DNA from: Acidobacteriota bacterium
GTDB lineage: Bacteria; Acidobacteriota; Terriglobia; Terriglobales; Acidobacteriaceae
Length of the DNA: 64,000 nucleotides
Direction: 5' to 3'
NCBI GenBank assembly: GCA_025359885.1
Contig: JANYDG010000027.1
Span: forward strand, 1 to 64,000
This document shows, piece after piece, positions 27,140-36,170 of the stretch (its first letter is position 1; each line of letters starts with the position of its first letter). Under the pieces are notes generated by a model. That model ran no database searches. It was given only the letters and a program-made list of their open reading frames with translations, and was not told the origin of the DNA. A program made the position numbers and the translations under genes.

Positions 27140-28186
27140 ATCACCCTTCGAAATCGCCACGTCCCTCCGCAGCGCCTCGAGTATCTCTTCTCTCGCCCGT
27201 TCCATCGGGCCATCAAGCGTGCACCCCGCCGCATTCTCGTGGCCTCCGCCTCCGAGCCCCACGCTGATCGCTGCCACATTCACACGACCCTTGCTGCGCA
27301 GGCTCAGGCGCATCCGTCCTTCCGGCAGTTCCCGCAGAAACACCGCCGCCTCCACCCCGCAGATCGAAAGCGCAAAATTCACCACGCCCTCGCAATCCTC
27401 CTCCGAAGCACCCAGGCTTCGCATGTCTCCATCCGTCACCCACAGCCAGGCCAGCCCGTCTTCTCGTTGCAGCGTACTCAGTGCCCTGCCCAGCAGCAAC
27501 ATCTTTGCCAACGGATTGGCAAAATATACGTCCCGCGCTATCCCCACCGGATCAGCTCCCGCCTCGGTCAGCTCCGCCGCCAGCGCAAAGGTCTTCGCGC
27601 GAATACCCCCGTAGCAGAATCCGCCCGTATCCGTCAGCAGCGTCGTATACAGGCAGGTTGCCATCGCTGCCGTCACCGTACCGCCTGCAGCCTTCACCAG
27701 CCGGTGCACCAGCTCCCCCACAGAGCTCGCCTCCCGGTCAATCCAGTTCAGGTCACCAAACTCCTTGCCGCTCGCATGATGGTCGATGTTGATGTGAAGC
27801 ATCCGTTCCAGGCCCCGCAGCCGCGTCCGCTCCAGCCCATCACACTCCAGCAGAATGACAGCATCATACGGCCCACGCACCCGCATCACCGTACGGATCT
27901 CGCCCGCGTCCGGCAATCCGCGATAGATTGCTGGAATCCGGTCAGCCGACACCAAATCTGCACGCTTGCCCATCTGCCGCAGCAGCATCCCCATCGCCAG
28001 CATCGACCCCACCGCGTCCCCATCCGGTCGCGAGTGCGAACACACCAGAAACCGCTCGCCCCCGCGCAAGACATCCAGAATCTTCTGCATCTGCGCCAAC
28101 CCCGCATCAGGCAGACGCCTCAAATCACCGTCGCCCTCCCGGGAGAAGGGGCGCTGCACGTTCGTTATGGGCTGAGGAGAAGCCAT
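27113..28186 (-). CDS. nrnA: DHH/DHHA1 phosphoesterase, NrnA-like nanoRNase/pAp phosphatase
   Basis: 357 residues of the DHH family. Motifs: [18 protein letters not shown] (motif I, D-x-D), LLECDGL (motif II, D), the DHH block [16 protein letters not shown], and the C-terminal DHHA1 glycine loop [10 protein letters not shown]. NrnA degrades 2- to 5-nt oligoribonucleotides and often also dephosphorylates pAp, in the cytosol. It lies 17 bases downstream of rbfA, the order seen in many bacteria where nrnA follows rbfA. The start ATG28186 has a weak ribosome binding site, so translation may be coupled to rbfA. Confidence 0.9.
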   Translation of the reverse strand: MASPQPITNVQRPFSREGDGDLRRLPDAGLAQMQKILDVLRGGERFLVCSHSRPDGDAVGSMLAMGMLLRQMGKRADLVSADRIPAIYRGLPDAGEIRTVMRVRGPYDAVILLECDGLERTRLRGLERMLHINIDHHASGKEFGDLNWIDREASSVGELVHRLVKAAGGTVTAAMATCLYTTLLTDTGGFCYGGIRAKTFALAAELTEAGADPVGIARDVYFANPLAKMLLLGRALSTLQREDGLAWLWVTDGDMRSLGASEEDCEGVVNFALSICGVEAAVFLRELPEGRMRLSLRSKGRVNVAAISVGLGGGGHENAAGCTLDGPMERAREEILEALRRDVAISKGDLSFEGEGD

Positions 28187-28203
28187 AGCACAAGGATTCC
28201 GGT

Positions 28204-28611
28204 TTATTTCGGAGCGGTGACTTCGCTTGCCGGCGGTGGCACGCTGGCCTTCTGGCGCTTCTTCGCGCGCCCCAGCAATTCATCAATGCGTGATTGGAAT
28301 TTTTCTGATCGGTCCACATGAAAGCTCAGGTCAGGTACCCGGCGAACCCCAAGACGCTCCAGCAACTCATGCCGAATGTATCCTTTAGCCGCTACCAGCG
28401 CCGCCACCGTCTGCTCTTCTGCCTCGGCTCCGCCGTCCACCGCAATGTACACGCGCGCCGACTTGCTCCCAGGGTTCATCGCCACTTCCGTCACATAACA
28501 AAAAGAAATCCGCGGGTCAGAAAGCTGACCCTCCAGCATCGTGCCGATCTCTTCCCGCAACGTCTCAGCAACCCGGTTCCGGTGGTACACACGCGATCTT
28601 GGCTCTGCCAT
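28204..28611 (-). CDS. rbfA: Ribosome-binding factor A
   Basis: About 135 residues. ATG28611 is preferred over the adjacent ATG28614 because GGAGG is better spaced. RbfA binds the 30S subunit and helps maturation of the 16S rRNA 5' end. The KH-like fold signature is visible: RVAETLREEIGTML, DPRISFCYVTEVAMNPGSKSARVYIAV, VAALVAAKGYIRHELLERLGVRRVPDLSFHVD (regions about 12-105). A Lys/Ala-rich C-terminal tail (KKRQKASVPPPASEVTAPK) extends past the core. It is the first gene of an rbfA-nrnA pair; infB and truB are not in the window. Confidence 0.95.
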   Translation of the reverse strand: MAEPRSRVYHRNRVAETLREEIGTMLEGQLSDPRISFCYVTEVAMNPGSKSARVYIAVDGGAEAEEQTVAALVAAKGYIRHELLERLGVRRVPDLSFHVDRSEKFQSRIDELLGRAKKRQKASVPPPASEVTAPK

Positions 28612-29034
28612 CATTTCCTCCCGGGTAAACCACTTAGTCTATCAAAGTGCAGCGCAAGGCTCTCCGTATGCTTCAGGCTTCACGCATCGTTAAGGTACCG
28701 TCACCCATCGCGATTCTCTCGTAACTAACCCAAATGAAAATTCCTGGCATTTTCACTTGCAAGCAGGCATACAGGGGATTTATGCTTCAGTCTCTCCAGC
28801 CGATAGGGCTATCTAGATGAGAAGTCTTTTCTACGATGGAGAAATCTGGGCCGTCGATGAAACAACGGCGACCCTCGACCTGAGCGAGCCACCGTCTCAC
28901 GAGTGTGTTTCCAGGTCATAGTTCGTGCTCTTGCTCTGCCTTCCTTGCCGATTCCCAAATATCCTTCGCCCAGCGATGCCTCCGTGCCTTGCCCGGCCCA
29001 AACCTGTCTCCGCACCCCACAGGAGAGCTTCACC
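28612..29034. other. Divergent intergenic region upstream of Mo-hydroxylase genes
   Basis: 423 bases with no supported gene. It separates rbfA (minus) from the iron-sulfur subunit gene (plus). A short inverted repeat GAAAAT/ATTTTC lies near 28736-28754. AGGAGAG at 29021 is the ribosome binding site of the next gene. I looked for a molybdenum-cofactor riboswitch and did not find a convincing match. Confidence 0.4.
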
Positions 29035-29466
29035 ATGACGACACTCAACATCAACGGCGTGAACCACACCGTCAATGTCCCCGATCCCAACATGCCTCTG
29101 CTCTGGGTTATCCGTGACATCGTAGGTCTCACCGGCACCAAGTACGGCTGCGGCATTGAAATCTGCGGCGCTTGTACCGTCCTCATCGATGGCTCGGCCG
29201 AACGCTCCTGCAACATCGGCGTCAGTGAAGCCGTTGGACGCAAAATCACCACCATCGAGGGCCTCTCCGCCGATGGCGTCAGCCACCCCCTGCAAAAAGC
29301 ATGGATTCAGCTCCAGGTTCCCCAATGTGGCTACTGCCAGAGCGGCATGATCATGGCGGCCATGGAAAACTTCCCCGGCGGCGACGGCAGCGGCATCTCC
29401 AACGTATGCGTCTGTGGAACCTACCAGCGCATCAAGGCAGCCATCGTTCTGGCAAACACCCTGTAA
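29035..29466 (+). CDS. [2Fe-2S] subunit of a xanthine-oxidase-family (IorA-like) hydroxylase
   Basis: 143 residues from ATG29035 with AGGAGAG eight bases upstream. The N-terminal plant-type ferredoxin domain has C39-x4-C44-x2-C47 (YGCGIEICGAC) and C59. The helical C-terminal domain has the second cluster, C98-x2-C101 (QCGYCQSGM) and C125-x-C127 (VCVCGTY). This is the small subunit of molybdenum hydroxylases such as isoquinoline 1-oxidoreductase or aldehyde dehydrogenase. It passes electrons from the Mo centre to an acceptor. It is followed 43 bases later by the Mo-binding subunit. No FAD subunit or cytochrome subunit is adjacent, as is usual for the Ior type. Confidence 0.93.
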   Translation: MTTLNINGVNHTVNVPDPNMPLLWVIRDIVGLTGTKYGCGIEICGACTVLIDGSAERSCNIGVSEAVGRKITTIEGLSADGVSHPLQKAWIQLQVPQCGYCQSGMIMAAMENFPGGDGSGISNVCVCGTYQRIKAAIVLANTL

Positions 29467-29509
29467 GGCCCCAACCTCCAGGCAACAAAAGTCATCAAGG
29501 AGCATCCCC

Positions 29510-31732
29510 ATGCCCGAAGTGCTCGATCTAGAAGAATCCGTCTCCACCATCACGGTGTCCGCCGAACAGGAAGCGGTCCCCGCAGCGTCCAATGCCTCGT
29601 CCGGAACCACGCGGCGCACTTTCATCGCCTCCGCCACCGGCGGCTTCATGCTGCAGTTCTGCCTGCCCGGCCTCTCACGCGTTGCCCTGGCAGTTGGAGC
29701 CCCCGCACCCACCCAGGTCAATTCCTACATCCAGATCGGTGCCGATAACAGCATCACCGTCCTCTTTGGAGGCTGCGAACTCGGGCAGGGCTCCATGTCC
29801 GGCCTCGCCCAACTCGTCGCCGAAGAGCTCATCGTAGACTGGGCCGCCGTCAAGAGCGTCTCCGCGCCCCCCAGCGCCATCAGCTACATCACCGGCGGTT
29901 CAAGCGCCATTCGCACCAACTACCTGCCCCTCAGGCAGGCCGGCGCAGCCGTCCGCACCATGCTCATCCAGGCCGCCGCAAACACCTGGAAGGTGCCCGT
30001 CTCCGAGTGCGTCGCCAGCAAAGGCATCGTCACCCACACCCCCACCAAGCGGACTCTCGGCTACGGTGCGCTCGCTCCCGCTGCCGCCAAGCTCACGCCC
30101 CCTGCAAATCCCACCCTCATCGCCGACGCCAATCTCAAACTCATCGGCAAGCCCATGCGCCGCCTCGATATTCCAGACAAGGTCAACGGACGAGCCATCT
30201 ACGGCATCGATGTCCGCATCCCCAATATGGTCTTCGCCGCCGTCAAGCATTGCCCCTCGCTCGGCGGAACTGTGGCCAAGCTGCCCGCCAACGGCAATGG
30301 CATCACCTATGTCAACCTCGGAAACGCCGTAGCCGCCGTAGCCAACAACACCTACTCCGCCCTGGCCGCTGTCGGTGCTGGCGGCGACAATGGCGGCGGC
30401 GGTGGCGCTAACTTCCAGTGGAATATCCCCGCCTCTGCGGCCCAGATCAACAGCGCCCTCTACGCCACCCAGGCCACCTCACTCATGGCCACTGGTAAAG
30501 CCGTAAACGCCGAGCTCATTGGCAACCCGGCAACTTCCATCAAGACCGCGACAACAACCCTCACCTCCACTTACACCTTCCCCTATCTCGCCCACGCCTG
30601 CATGGAGGTGCTCAACTGCACCGTCAACCTGACCGCCACAACCTGTGAAATCTGGGCCCCAACCCAGGCTTCCGGCTGGGTCCAGGCCACCGCTGCCGCC
30701 ATCACCGGGCTTCCCCTGGCCGCCATCACCGTCCACACCACCCTGCTCGGCGGCGGCCTCGGTCGCAAAATCGAACAGGACTACATCGCCCAGGCTGTCA
30801 CCATCGCCAAAGCCATCAAAAAGCCCGTCAAACTCACCTGGCCCCGCGAAGAAGACTTTGGCCGCGACCAGTATCGACCCATGGTCGTCTCTAAAGTGCA
30901 GGGTGGACTCGACGCAAAGCACAACATCGTCGCCTGGGAAAACCGCATCGTCACCCCCTCCATCCTCGCTCAGCGCGGCTGGATCGCCGCCGGAGCAGAG
31001 GATGGGCAGGCCACTGAAGCTGCAACCGGCCTTCCCTACGCCATGCTCAGCCGGTCTGTCGATTTCGTCGTCCACCCCGCCACCGTCCCCATCGGCTTCT
31101 GGCGCTCCGTCGGATGCTCCTTCAACTCCTACGTCAGCGAGAGTTTCATTGATGAACTCGCTCACGCCGCAGGCATCGACCCCTACACCTACCGGCGCAC
31201 TCTCCTCGCCAACAATCCCCGCTTCCTCGCCGTCCTCGACGCTGCCGCCCAGCTTGGCGGCTGGACTACCGCTCTCCCCGCCGGTCACGCCCGCGGTATC
31301 GCCATCTCTGAGGCCTTCGGCACCGTCGTCGCTGAGGTCGTCGAAATCTCCGGCGCCACCGCCACCGGCCTCAAAGTCGTCAAAGTCTCCTGCGCCGTTG
31401 ACTGCGGCCGCGTCATTAACCCCGACTCCGTCACCGCGCAGATGCAGGGCGGCATCGTTCACGGTCTCAGCTCCGTCCTCTGGGGACACATCACCTTCAC
31501 CAACGGCGCTGCCAGTGTGCGTAACTTCAACAATTACCGCCTCGTCCGCATGGCAGATATGCCCCAGATCAATGTAAAAATCCTCTCCAATACCAACGCC
31601 CCCACCGGTGCTGGCGAGCCCGGCGTGCCGCCCCTTGGCCCCGCACTCGCCAACGCCTACTTCCGCGCCACCGGCATTCGCGTGCGCAATCTACCTTTCT
31701 TTCCTGCTGCCAGCAAGATGAGCGACGGATAA
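29510..31732 (+). CDS. Mo-cofactor-binding large subunit of IorB-like hydroxylase, Tat-exported
   Basis: 740 residues from ATG29510 (AGGAG upstream); the frame upstream of this overlaps the previous gene and is rejected. A twin-arginine motif RRTFIASATGG lies near residue 38, so the enzyme is folded with its cofactor before export. Characteristic blocks: GCELGQGSMSGLAQLVAEEL, MRRLDIPDKVNGRAIYGIDV, the LGGGLGRKIEQDY glycine loop, GFWRSVGCSFNSYVSESFIDELAHAAG, and the C-terminal AVDCGRVINPDSVTAQMQGGIVHGLS and GEPGVPPLGPALANA with the likely catalytic Glu. Substrates in this family are N-heterocycles, nicotinate-like compounds or aldehydes; the specific one is unknown. It forms a heterodimer with the upstream Fe-S subunit. 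Confidence 0.92.
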   Translation: MPEVLDLEESVSTITVSAEQEAVPAASNASSGTTRRTFIASATGGFMLQFCLPGLSRVALAVGAPAPTQVNSYIQIGADNSITVLFGGCELGQGSMSGLAQLVAEELIVDWAAVKSVSAPPSAISYITGGSSAIRTNYLPLRQAGAAVRTMLIQAAANTWKVPVSECVASKGIVTHTPTKRTLGYGALAPAAAKLTPPANPTLIADANLKLIGKPMRRLDIPDKVNGRAIYGIDVRIPNMVFAAVKHCPSLGGTVAKLPANGNGITYVNLGNAVAAVANNTYSALAAVGAGGDNGGGGGANFQWNIPASAAQINSALYATQATSLMATGKAVNAELIGNPATSIKTATTTLTSTYTFPYLAHACMEVLNCTVNLTATTCEIWAPTQASGWVQATAAAITGLPLAAITVHTTLLGGGLGRKIEQDYIAQAVTIAKAIKKPVKLTWPREEDFGRDQYRPMVVSKVQGGLDAKHNIVAWENRIVTPSILAQRGWIAAGAEDGQATEAATGLPYAMLSRSVDFVVHPATVPIGFWRSVGCSFNSYVSESFIDELAHAAGIDPYTYRRTLLANNPRFLAVLDAAAQLGGWTTALPAGHARGIAISEAFGTVVAEVVEISGATATGLKVVKVSCAVDCGRVINPDSVTAQMQGGIVHGLSSVLWGHITFTNGAASVRNFNNYRLVRMADMPQINVKILSNTNAPTGAGEPGVPPLGPALANAYFRATGIRVRNLPFFPAASKMSDG

Positions 31733-31889
31733 ACATGGATAGACCAAAAGTCCATCCCATCTAGCACTTAAGTCCAGGTACGATCTCGAAAATCCCGTGG
31801 TAACTTACCTAAGTAATCAAAGGTTAAGCGCGAAACTGCCGAAAACCTAGATTCAGGTCAATTTCTCCACGGGATATCGAGGTCATACT

Positions 31890-33437
31890 ATGGGACTCGC
31901 ACTTCAGAACTCCGCCGCCCCCACAACTCTGCGCCAGGCAGCAATCCACACTGACGCTCCCATCAATCTGGCGCTTTCTGAAGTCATCTCCGCGCTCTCA
32001 TTCGCGCTGGATTTAACCGAAGATGCCGTCCCAGGCCACGCCGTCCGCTCCTGCCTCCTCGGCATGCGCCTCGGCTCCGCTCTGGGCCTTCCCGACTCCG
32101 ACCTCCACGACCTCTACTACGCCCTCCTCCTCAAGGACATTGGCTGCAGCAGTAACGCAGCACGCATGTGCAACATCCTCGGCGCAGACGAACGCGAAGC
32201 CAAGCGCCGCGTCAAAACTGTCGATTGGACTCGTATCTCCGTCGATGGGCTCGGCCTCGCATGGGCAAATTCCCTGCCGGGCGCAAGTCCATGGAAAAAA
32301 ACTCTTCGCGTCCTCCAGCTCGGCTTGAGCCGCAACCGAAACAATGCTGAAATGATCGGCCTCCGCTGTGAGCGTGGTGCCGACATTGTCCGCAAAATCG
32401 GCCTCAGTACGCAGTGCGCTGACGCCATCCACTCCCTTGACGAGCATTGGAACGGCAGCGGCTACCCTGACCGCCTCCGTGGCGAAGCGACCCCGCTGCT
32501 CGGTCGCATCCTCGCCGTCGCCCAGCACCTCGACGTCTTCGCCTCCGATCAAGGGCAAGACCGCGCCATTGAAACCCTCCAGGAACGCAGCCGCACCTGG
32601 TTTGATCCCGAACTCGTCCGCGTCACCGTCGCGCTCAACCGCGCCGGCCTCCTCTGGTCAGGCTGCGAACCCAGCCTCCTCGGCACCGCCGATGCCCGAG
32701 CGCGCGTGCTCGACCTCGAACCAGGAACCTCCACCCTCATCGGCTCCGCTGAAATTGACAAGGTTTGCGAAGCCTTCGCCGACGTCGTTGACGCCAAGTC
32801 CCCCTTCACCTTCCGACACTCCATCGGCGTCACCGAGGCAGCTGACCAGATTGCAACCCACTTCGGCCTCCGAACCGGCCAGCGAAAGCTCATTCATCGC
32901 GCCGCTCTCCTCCACGACCTCGGGAAACTCAGCGTCTCCAACGCCATCCTCGACAAGCCCGGCAAACTCGATGCCCAGGAATGGGCCTCCATCCAGCGCC
33001 ACCCTCAGCTCTCTCAGCGCATCCTTGAGCGCGTACCCTCCTTCGCAGGCATCGCAGCGATCGCCGGCCGCCATCACGAAAAACTCGACGGCAGCGGTTA
33101 TCCAAACCACCTCTCCGCCCGACACCTCTCCCTCGAAGACCGCATCGTCACCATGGCCGACATCTACGGTGCGCTCGCCGAAGATCGCCCCTACCGCGCT
33201 GGCCTCGAGCCCGACCAGATTCTCGCCATCATCGGTAAAGAAGTCCCCAATAAGCTCGATGGCGAAGTCTTCGATGCCCTCAAGCAGTTCATCCACCGCA
33301 ATCAGTCAGCCAACCGCATCCTGCAGATACCTCAGCCCGCCCCGCACATGAGCGTCGCTCAGGTGCAGCAGTTGCTCGCCCTCTCCAATCAAACCCCAGA
33401 CCTGCTCAGCGCTCCACCAAAACCAGCTAACGCTTGA
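31890..33437 (+). CDS. Tandem HD-GYP domain protein (c-di-GMP phosphodiesterase-like)
   Basis: 515 residues with two HD-related halves. The C-terminal half is canonical: FTFRHSIGVTEAADQIA, HRAALLHDLGKLSV (HD pair), GRHHEKLDGSGYP (HH and GYP) and DRIVTMADIYGALAEDRPYR. This is typical of enzymes that hydrolyse cyclic di-GMP. The N-terminal half is a degenerate copy: GHAVRSCLLGMRL, LLLKDIGC (Lys in place of the metal His) and DEHWNGSGYPDRL. No membrane helix or sensor domain is seen, so it is cytosolic. Ribosome binding site GAGGTC precedes ATG31890. The degenerate copy may be regulatory. Confidence 0.88.
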   Translation: MGLALQNSAAPTTLRQAAIHTDAPINLALSEVISALSFALDLTEDAVPGHAVRSCLLGMRLGSALGLPDSDLHDLYYALLLKDIGCSSNAARMCNILGADEREAKRRVKTVDWTRISVDGLGLAWANSLPGASPWKKTLRVLQLGLSRNRNNAEMIGLRCERGADIVRKIGLSTQCADAIHSLDEHWNGSGYPDRLRGEATPLLGRILAVAQHLDVFASDQGQDRAIETLQERSRTWFDPELVRVTVALNRAGLLWSGCEPSLLGTADARARVLDLEPGTSTLIGSAEIDKVCEAFADVVDAKSPFTFRHSIGVTEAADQIATHFGLRTGQRKLIHRAALLHDLGKLSVSNAILDKPGKLDAQEWASIQRHPQLSQRILERVPSFAGIAAIAGRHHEKLDGSGYPNHLSARHLSLEDRIVTMADIYGALAEDRPYRAGLEPDQILAIIGKEVPNKLDGEVFDALKQFIHRNQSANRILQIPQPAPHMSVAQVQQLLALSNQTPDLLSAPPKPANA

Positions 33438-33495
33438 ATTGCCCGCCCTGCTCTGCGACAGATACGATGAGCTTTGTGCCCTCGCACAACACCTC

Positions 33496-35802
33496 ATGAA
33501 AACCCGCTTCACAAATCTCAAATCAAATCCCGCCCCGGCCCCCGCTTCATGGCTCCGGCAGCCCCGGTTCGTCCTCTCCGCTGCCATCCTGGCTCTCTCG
33601 GCAATCTGCGCTCCCGCCCAGCCCCAAAACCACGCCCAGATGCACATGGAGCCTCCCCCAACTCCGCCAGGTCCCATCTATCAGGCTGAATCCACAAAAA
33701 AAATGGCCGCCCTCCTCCAAAAAGCCTTTCGCGATATGGATTGGAAGGCCGATCCCAGCAAGCAAGCCGAGCGCGTCCCCTACTACCAGGCACTCCTCGC
33801 CAAAGGCCTCACCCCTCCCAACGAAGTCCTCGTCCGCCTCGAGATGGCCAGAGAGATGCTGCGCGTCGGCAATAGCGAAGATGCCGTCCACGCCCTCGAA
33901 GACCTCCGCAGCTGGGCCAGACAGAAAAACATCACCCTCCCCCCGCAGGCCGAACACGACCTCGGCGAATGGCTCGCCCTCTCCTGGCTCCGACTCGGCG
34001 AACAGGAAAACTGTGCCCACAACCACGGCCAGCGCTCCTGCATCTTCCCCATCCGCGGCTCGGGCATCCATCAGCTCCCCCGCGGTGCCCAGGGAGCCGT
34101 CCGCGAATTCTCCGCTCTCCTCGCCAAAGACCCCAACGACGACCAGTCCCGATGGCTGCTCAACGTCGCCTACATGCAGCTCGGTCGCTACCCCCAGGAC
34201 GTCCCAAAACCCTGGCTCATTCCCGCCGCACTCTTTGATTCAGAACAGAAATTCCCCGAATTCCCCGACATCGCCATGCTCGCCGGCGTCGATATCACCA
34301 GCCACGCCGGCGGCGTCATCCTCGAAGACTTCGACGGCGACGGCCTCCTCGACATCCTCGTCACCTCCTCCGGTCCCCTCGACCAGATGCACCTCTTCCA
34401 CAATCAGGGTGACGGCACCTTCAAGGATGTAACCCAACAATCCGGCCTCGTCGGCGAGGTCGGCGGCCTCAACGTCGTTGAAACCGACTACAACAACGAC
34501 GGCCACCCCGATCTGCTCGTCCTGCGCGGCGGCTGGTGGCGAAAATACGGCCACTACCCCCTGTCGCTGCTCCGCAACAACGGCAATGGCACCTTCGACG
34601 ACGTCACCGAAGCAGCCGGCCTGCTCTCCGTCGGACCCACGCAAGCCGCCGCCTGGGCCGACTTCGACAACGACGGATGGCTCGACCTCTTCGTCGGCTA
34701 CGAATCCACCCCCGAAGACCCCAACCCCAGCAAGCTCTTCCACAACAACCACGACGGTACCTTCACCGAAATGGCCGCGCCCCTTGGCCTCGCGCAGCTA
34801 GGCTTCGTCAAAGGCGTCGCCTGGGGAGACTACAACAACGACGGCCGCCCCGACCTCTACATCTCCATCCTCAACGGCAACAACCGCCTCTTCAGAAATG
34901 ACGGCCCCGTCTCAGGCTCCGCCTTCTGGAAGTTCACTGATGTCACCGCCCAGGCAGGTGTCGCCAACCCTCAGCACAGCTTCGCCACCTGGTTCTTTGA
35001 TTACGACAACGACGGCTGGCCCGACATCTTCGCCGCCGGATACTCCACTGAAAACGTCCGCGACGTCGGAGCCTTTGAAATGGGCAAGCCCTACACCGCC
35101 GACACCCCCCGCCTCTACCACAACAACCATGACGGCACGTTTTCTGACGTAACCCACGCAGTTCATCTCGACCGCGCCATCCTCACCATGGGTGCAAACT
35201 TCGGCGACCTCGACAACGATGGCTGGCTCGACATCTACCTCGGCAACGGCGACTCTACCTATCAGGCCCTGCTGCCCAACCGCATGTTCCGCAACGCAGA
35301 CGGCAAAGACTTCCGCGACATCACCACCGCAGGCGGTTTCGGCCACCTGCAAAAAGGCCACGCCATCGCCTTTGGCGATCTCGAAAACACCGGCTTTGAA
35401 GACGTTTTTGAAGAAATGGGCGGCGCCCTCCCCGGCGACACCTTTATGAGCGCCCTCTACCACAATCCCGGCAACACCAATCGCTGGGTCACCCTCATCC
35501 TCCAGGGCGTTCAGACCAACCGCGCCGCCTACGGCGCACGCATCGACCTCACCATCAGCGAAAGCGGCCATCGCCGCCATATTTTCAGAACTGTCGGCTA
35601 CGGTTCCAGCTTCGGCGGCAACCCACTCCGCCAGCACATCGGCATCGGTCGCGCCACTGAGGTCGAACACATCGAAGTCACCTGGCCCACCTCAAAAACT
35701 ACCCAGCACTTCGCGCACATCAAGCCCAACCAGACCTACAGGATCCGCGAAGGAGAAGACTCCCTCAAAACCGTCCCGTTGCCCCTGACTCCACCAAAGT
35801 AA
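33496..35802 (+). CDS. Secreted CRTAC1/ASPIC-UnbV family FG-GAP repeat protein
   Basis: 768 residues from ATG33496; a TTG at 33439 would add 19 residues before the signal peptide and is less likely. Signal peptide: FVLSAAILALSAICAPAQ. An N-terminal TPR-like helical region (about 50-220, with ALLAKGLTPPNEVLVRLEMA and FSALLAKDPNDDQSRWLLNVAY) precedes many FG-GAP/VCBS beta-propeller repeats with calcium-like DxDxDG loops (DFDGDGLLD, DYNNDGHPD, DFDNDGWLD, DYNNDGRPD, DYDNDGWPD, DLDNDGWLD). The ASPIC/UnbV module is at the C-terminus (VGYGSSFGGNPLRQHIGIG, VEVTWP-like IEVTWPTSKT). Such proteins are extracellular, probably binding surfaces or glycans; the exact role is unknown. Confidence 0.9.
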   Translation: MKTRFTNLKSNPAPAPASWLRQPRFVLSAAILALSAICAPAQPQNHAQMHMEPPPTPPGPIYQAESTKKMAALLQKAFRDMDWKADPSKQAERVPYYQALLAKGLTPPNEVLVRLEMAREMLRVGNSEDAVHALEDLRSWARQKNITLPPQAEHDLGEWLALSWLRLGEQENCAHNHGQRSCIFPIRGSGIHQLPRGAQGAVREFSALLAKDPNDDQSRWLLNVAYMQLGRYPQDVPKPWLIPAALFDSEQKFPEFPDIAMLAGVDITSHAGGVILEDFDGDGLLDILVTSSGPLDQMHLFHNQGDGTFKDVTQQSGLVGEVGGLNVVETDYNNDGHPDLLVLRGGWWRKYGHYPLSLLRNNGNGTFDDVTEAAGLLSVGPTQAAAWADFDNDGWLDLFVGYESTPEDPNPSKLFHNNHDGTFTEMAAPLGLAQLGFVKGVAWGDYNNDGRPDLYISILNGNNRLFRNDGPVSGSAFWKFTDVTAQAGVANPQHSFATWFFDYDNDGWPDIFAAGYSTENVRDVGAFEMGKPYTADTPRLYHNNHDGTFSDVTHAVHLDRAILTMGANFGDLDNDGWLDIYLGNGDSTYQALLPNRMFRNADGKDFRDITTAGGFGHLQKGHAIAFGDLENTGFEDVFEEMGGALPGDTFMSALYHNPGNTNRWVTLILQGVQTNRAAYGARIDLTISESGHRRHIFRTVGYGSSFGGNPLRQHIGIGRATEVEHIEVTWPTSKTTQHFAHIKPNQTYRIREGEDSLKTVPLPLTPPK

Positions 35803-35808
35803 AATCGG

Positions 35809-36057
35809 TTATTTGCTCCGCGCCCCCACCACCACCAGCGCAATGCCACCCAACAGCACCAGCCCACTCAGCACCGGCGAAATCGGAACGCTCTCCGTTA
35901 CCTTGTGCTCCATCTGCAGCGGTCCCATGTCCACCACCTTCTTCTCATGCGTGAACGAAAACCCGCCCCAGGCAAATCCCACGATCCCCAGCAGGATCAA
36001 AACAATCCCCACCACCGAAACCATCTTCATGCGCAACCCTTCTGTCTGTGAAGACAT
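35809..36057 (-). CDS. Small two-helix membrane protein of unknown function
   Basis: 82 residues from ATG36057 (GGGGGCGG upstream); ATG36030 (MKMVSVVG) or GTG36072 are other possible starts. Two membrane helices, VVGIVLILLGIVGFAWG and VLSGLVLLGGIALVVVGA, flank a polar loop (FTHEKKVVDMGPLQMEHKVTES). Its stop lies seven bases from the convergent stop of the ASPIC/UnbV gene. I recognise no named family. Proteins of this shape are common as uncharacterised inner membrane proteins in acidobacteria. Confidence 0.7.
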   Translation of the reverse strand: MSSQTEGLRMKMVSVVGIVLILLGIVGFAWGGFSFTHEKKVVDMGPLQMEHKVTESVPISPVLSGLVLLGGIALVVVGARSK

Positions 36058-36170
36058 AAATTCCGCCCCCACAGCCAGTTAGACCAGTTTCAGGTGCCTC
36101 AGGTTGTCCTGCCCTCAGCCTTTTGCGACCCGTTCCTGTCTTGAATTGCTCACATACCCCGCGCTCTCGC

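Noticed and set aside
28612-29034. Molybdenum-cofactor riboswitch before the Mo hydroxylase genes
   Set aside because: No convincing match to the Moco motif; only a short inverted repeat is visible.
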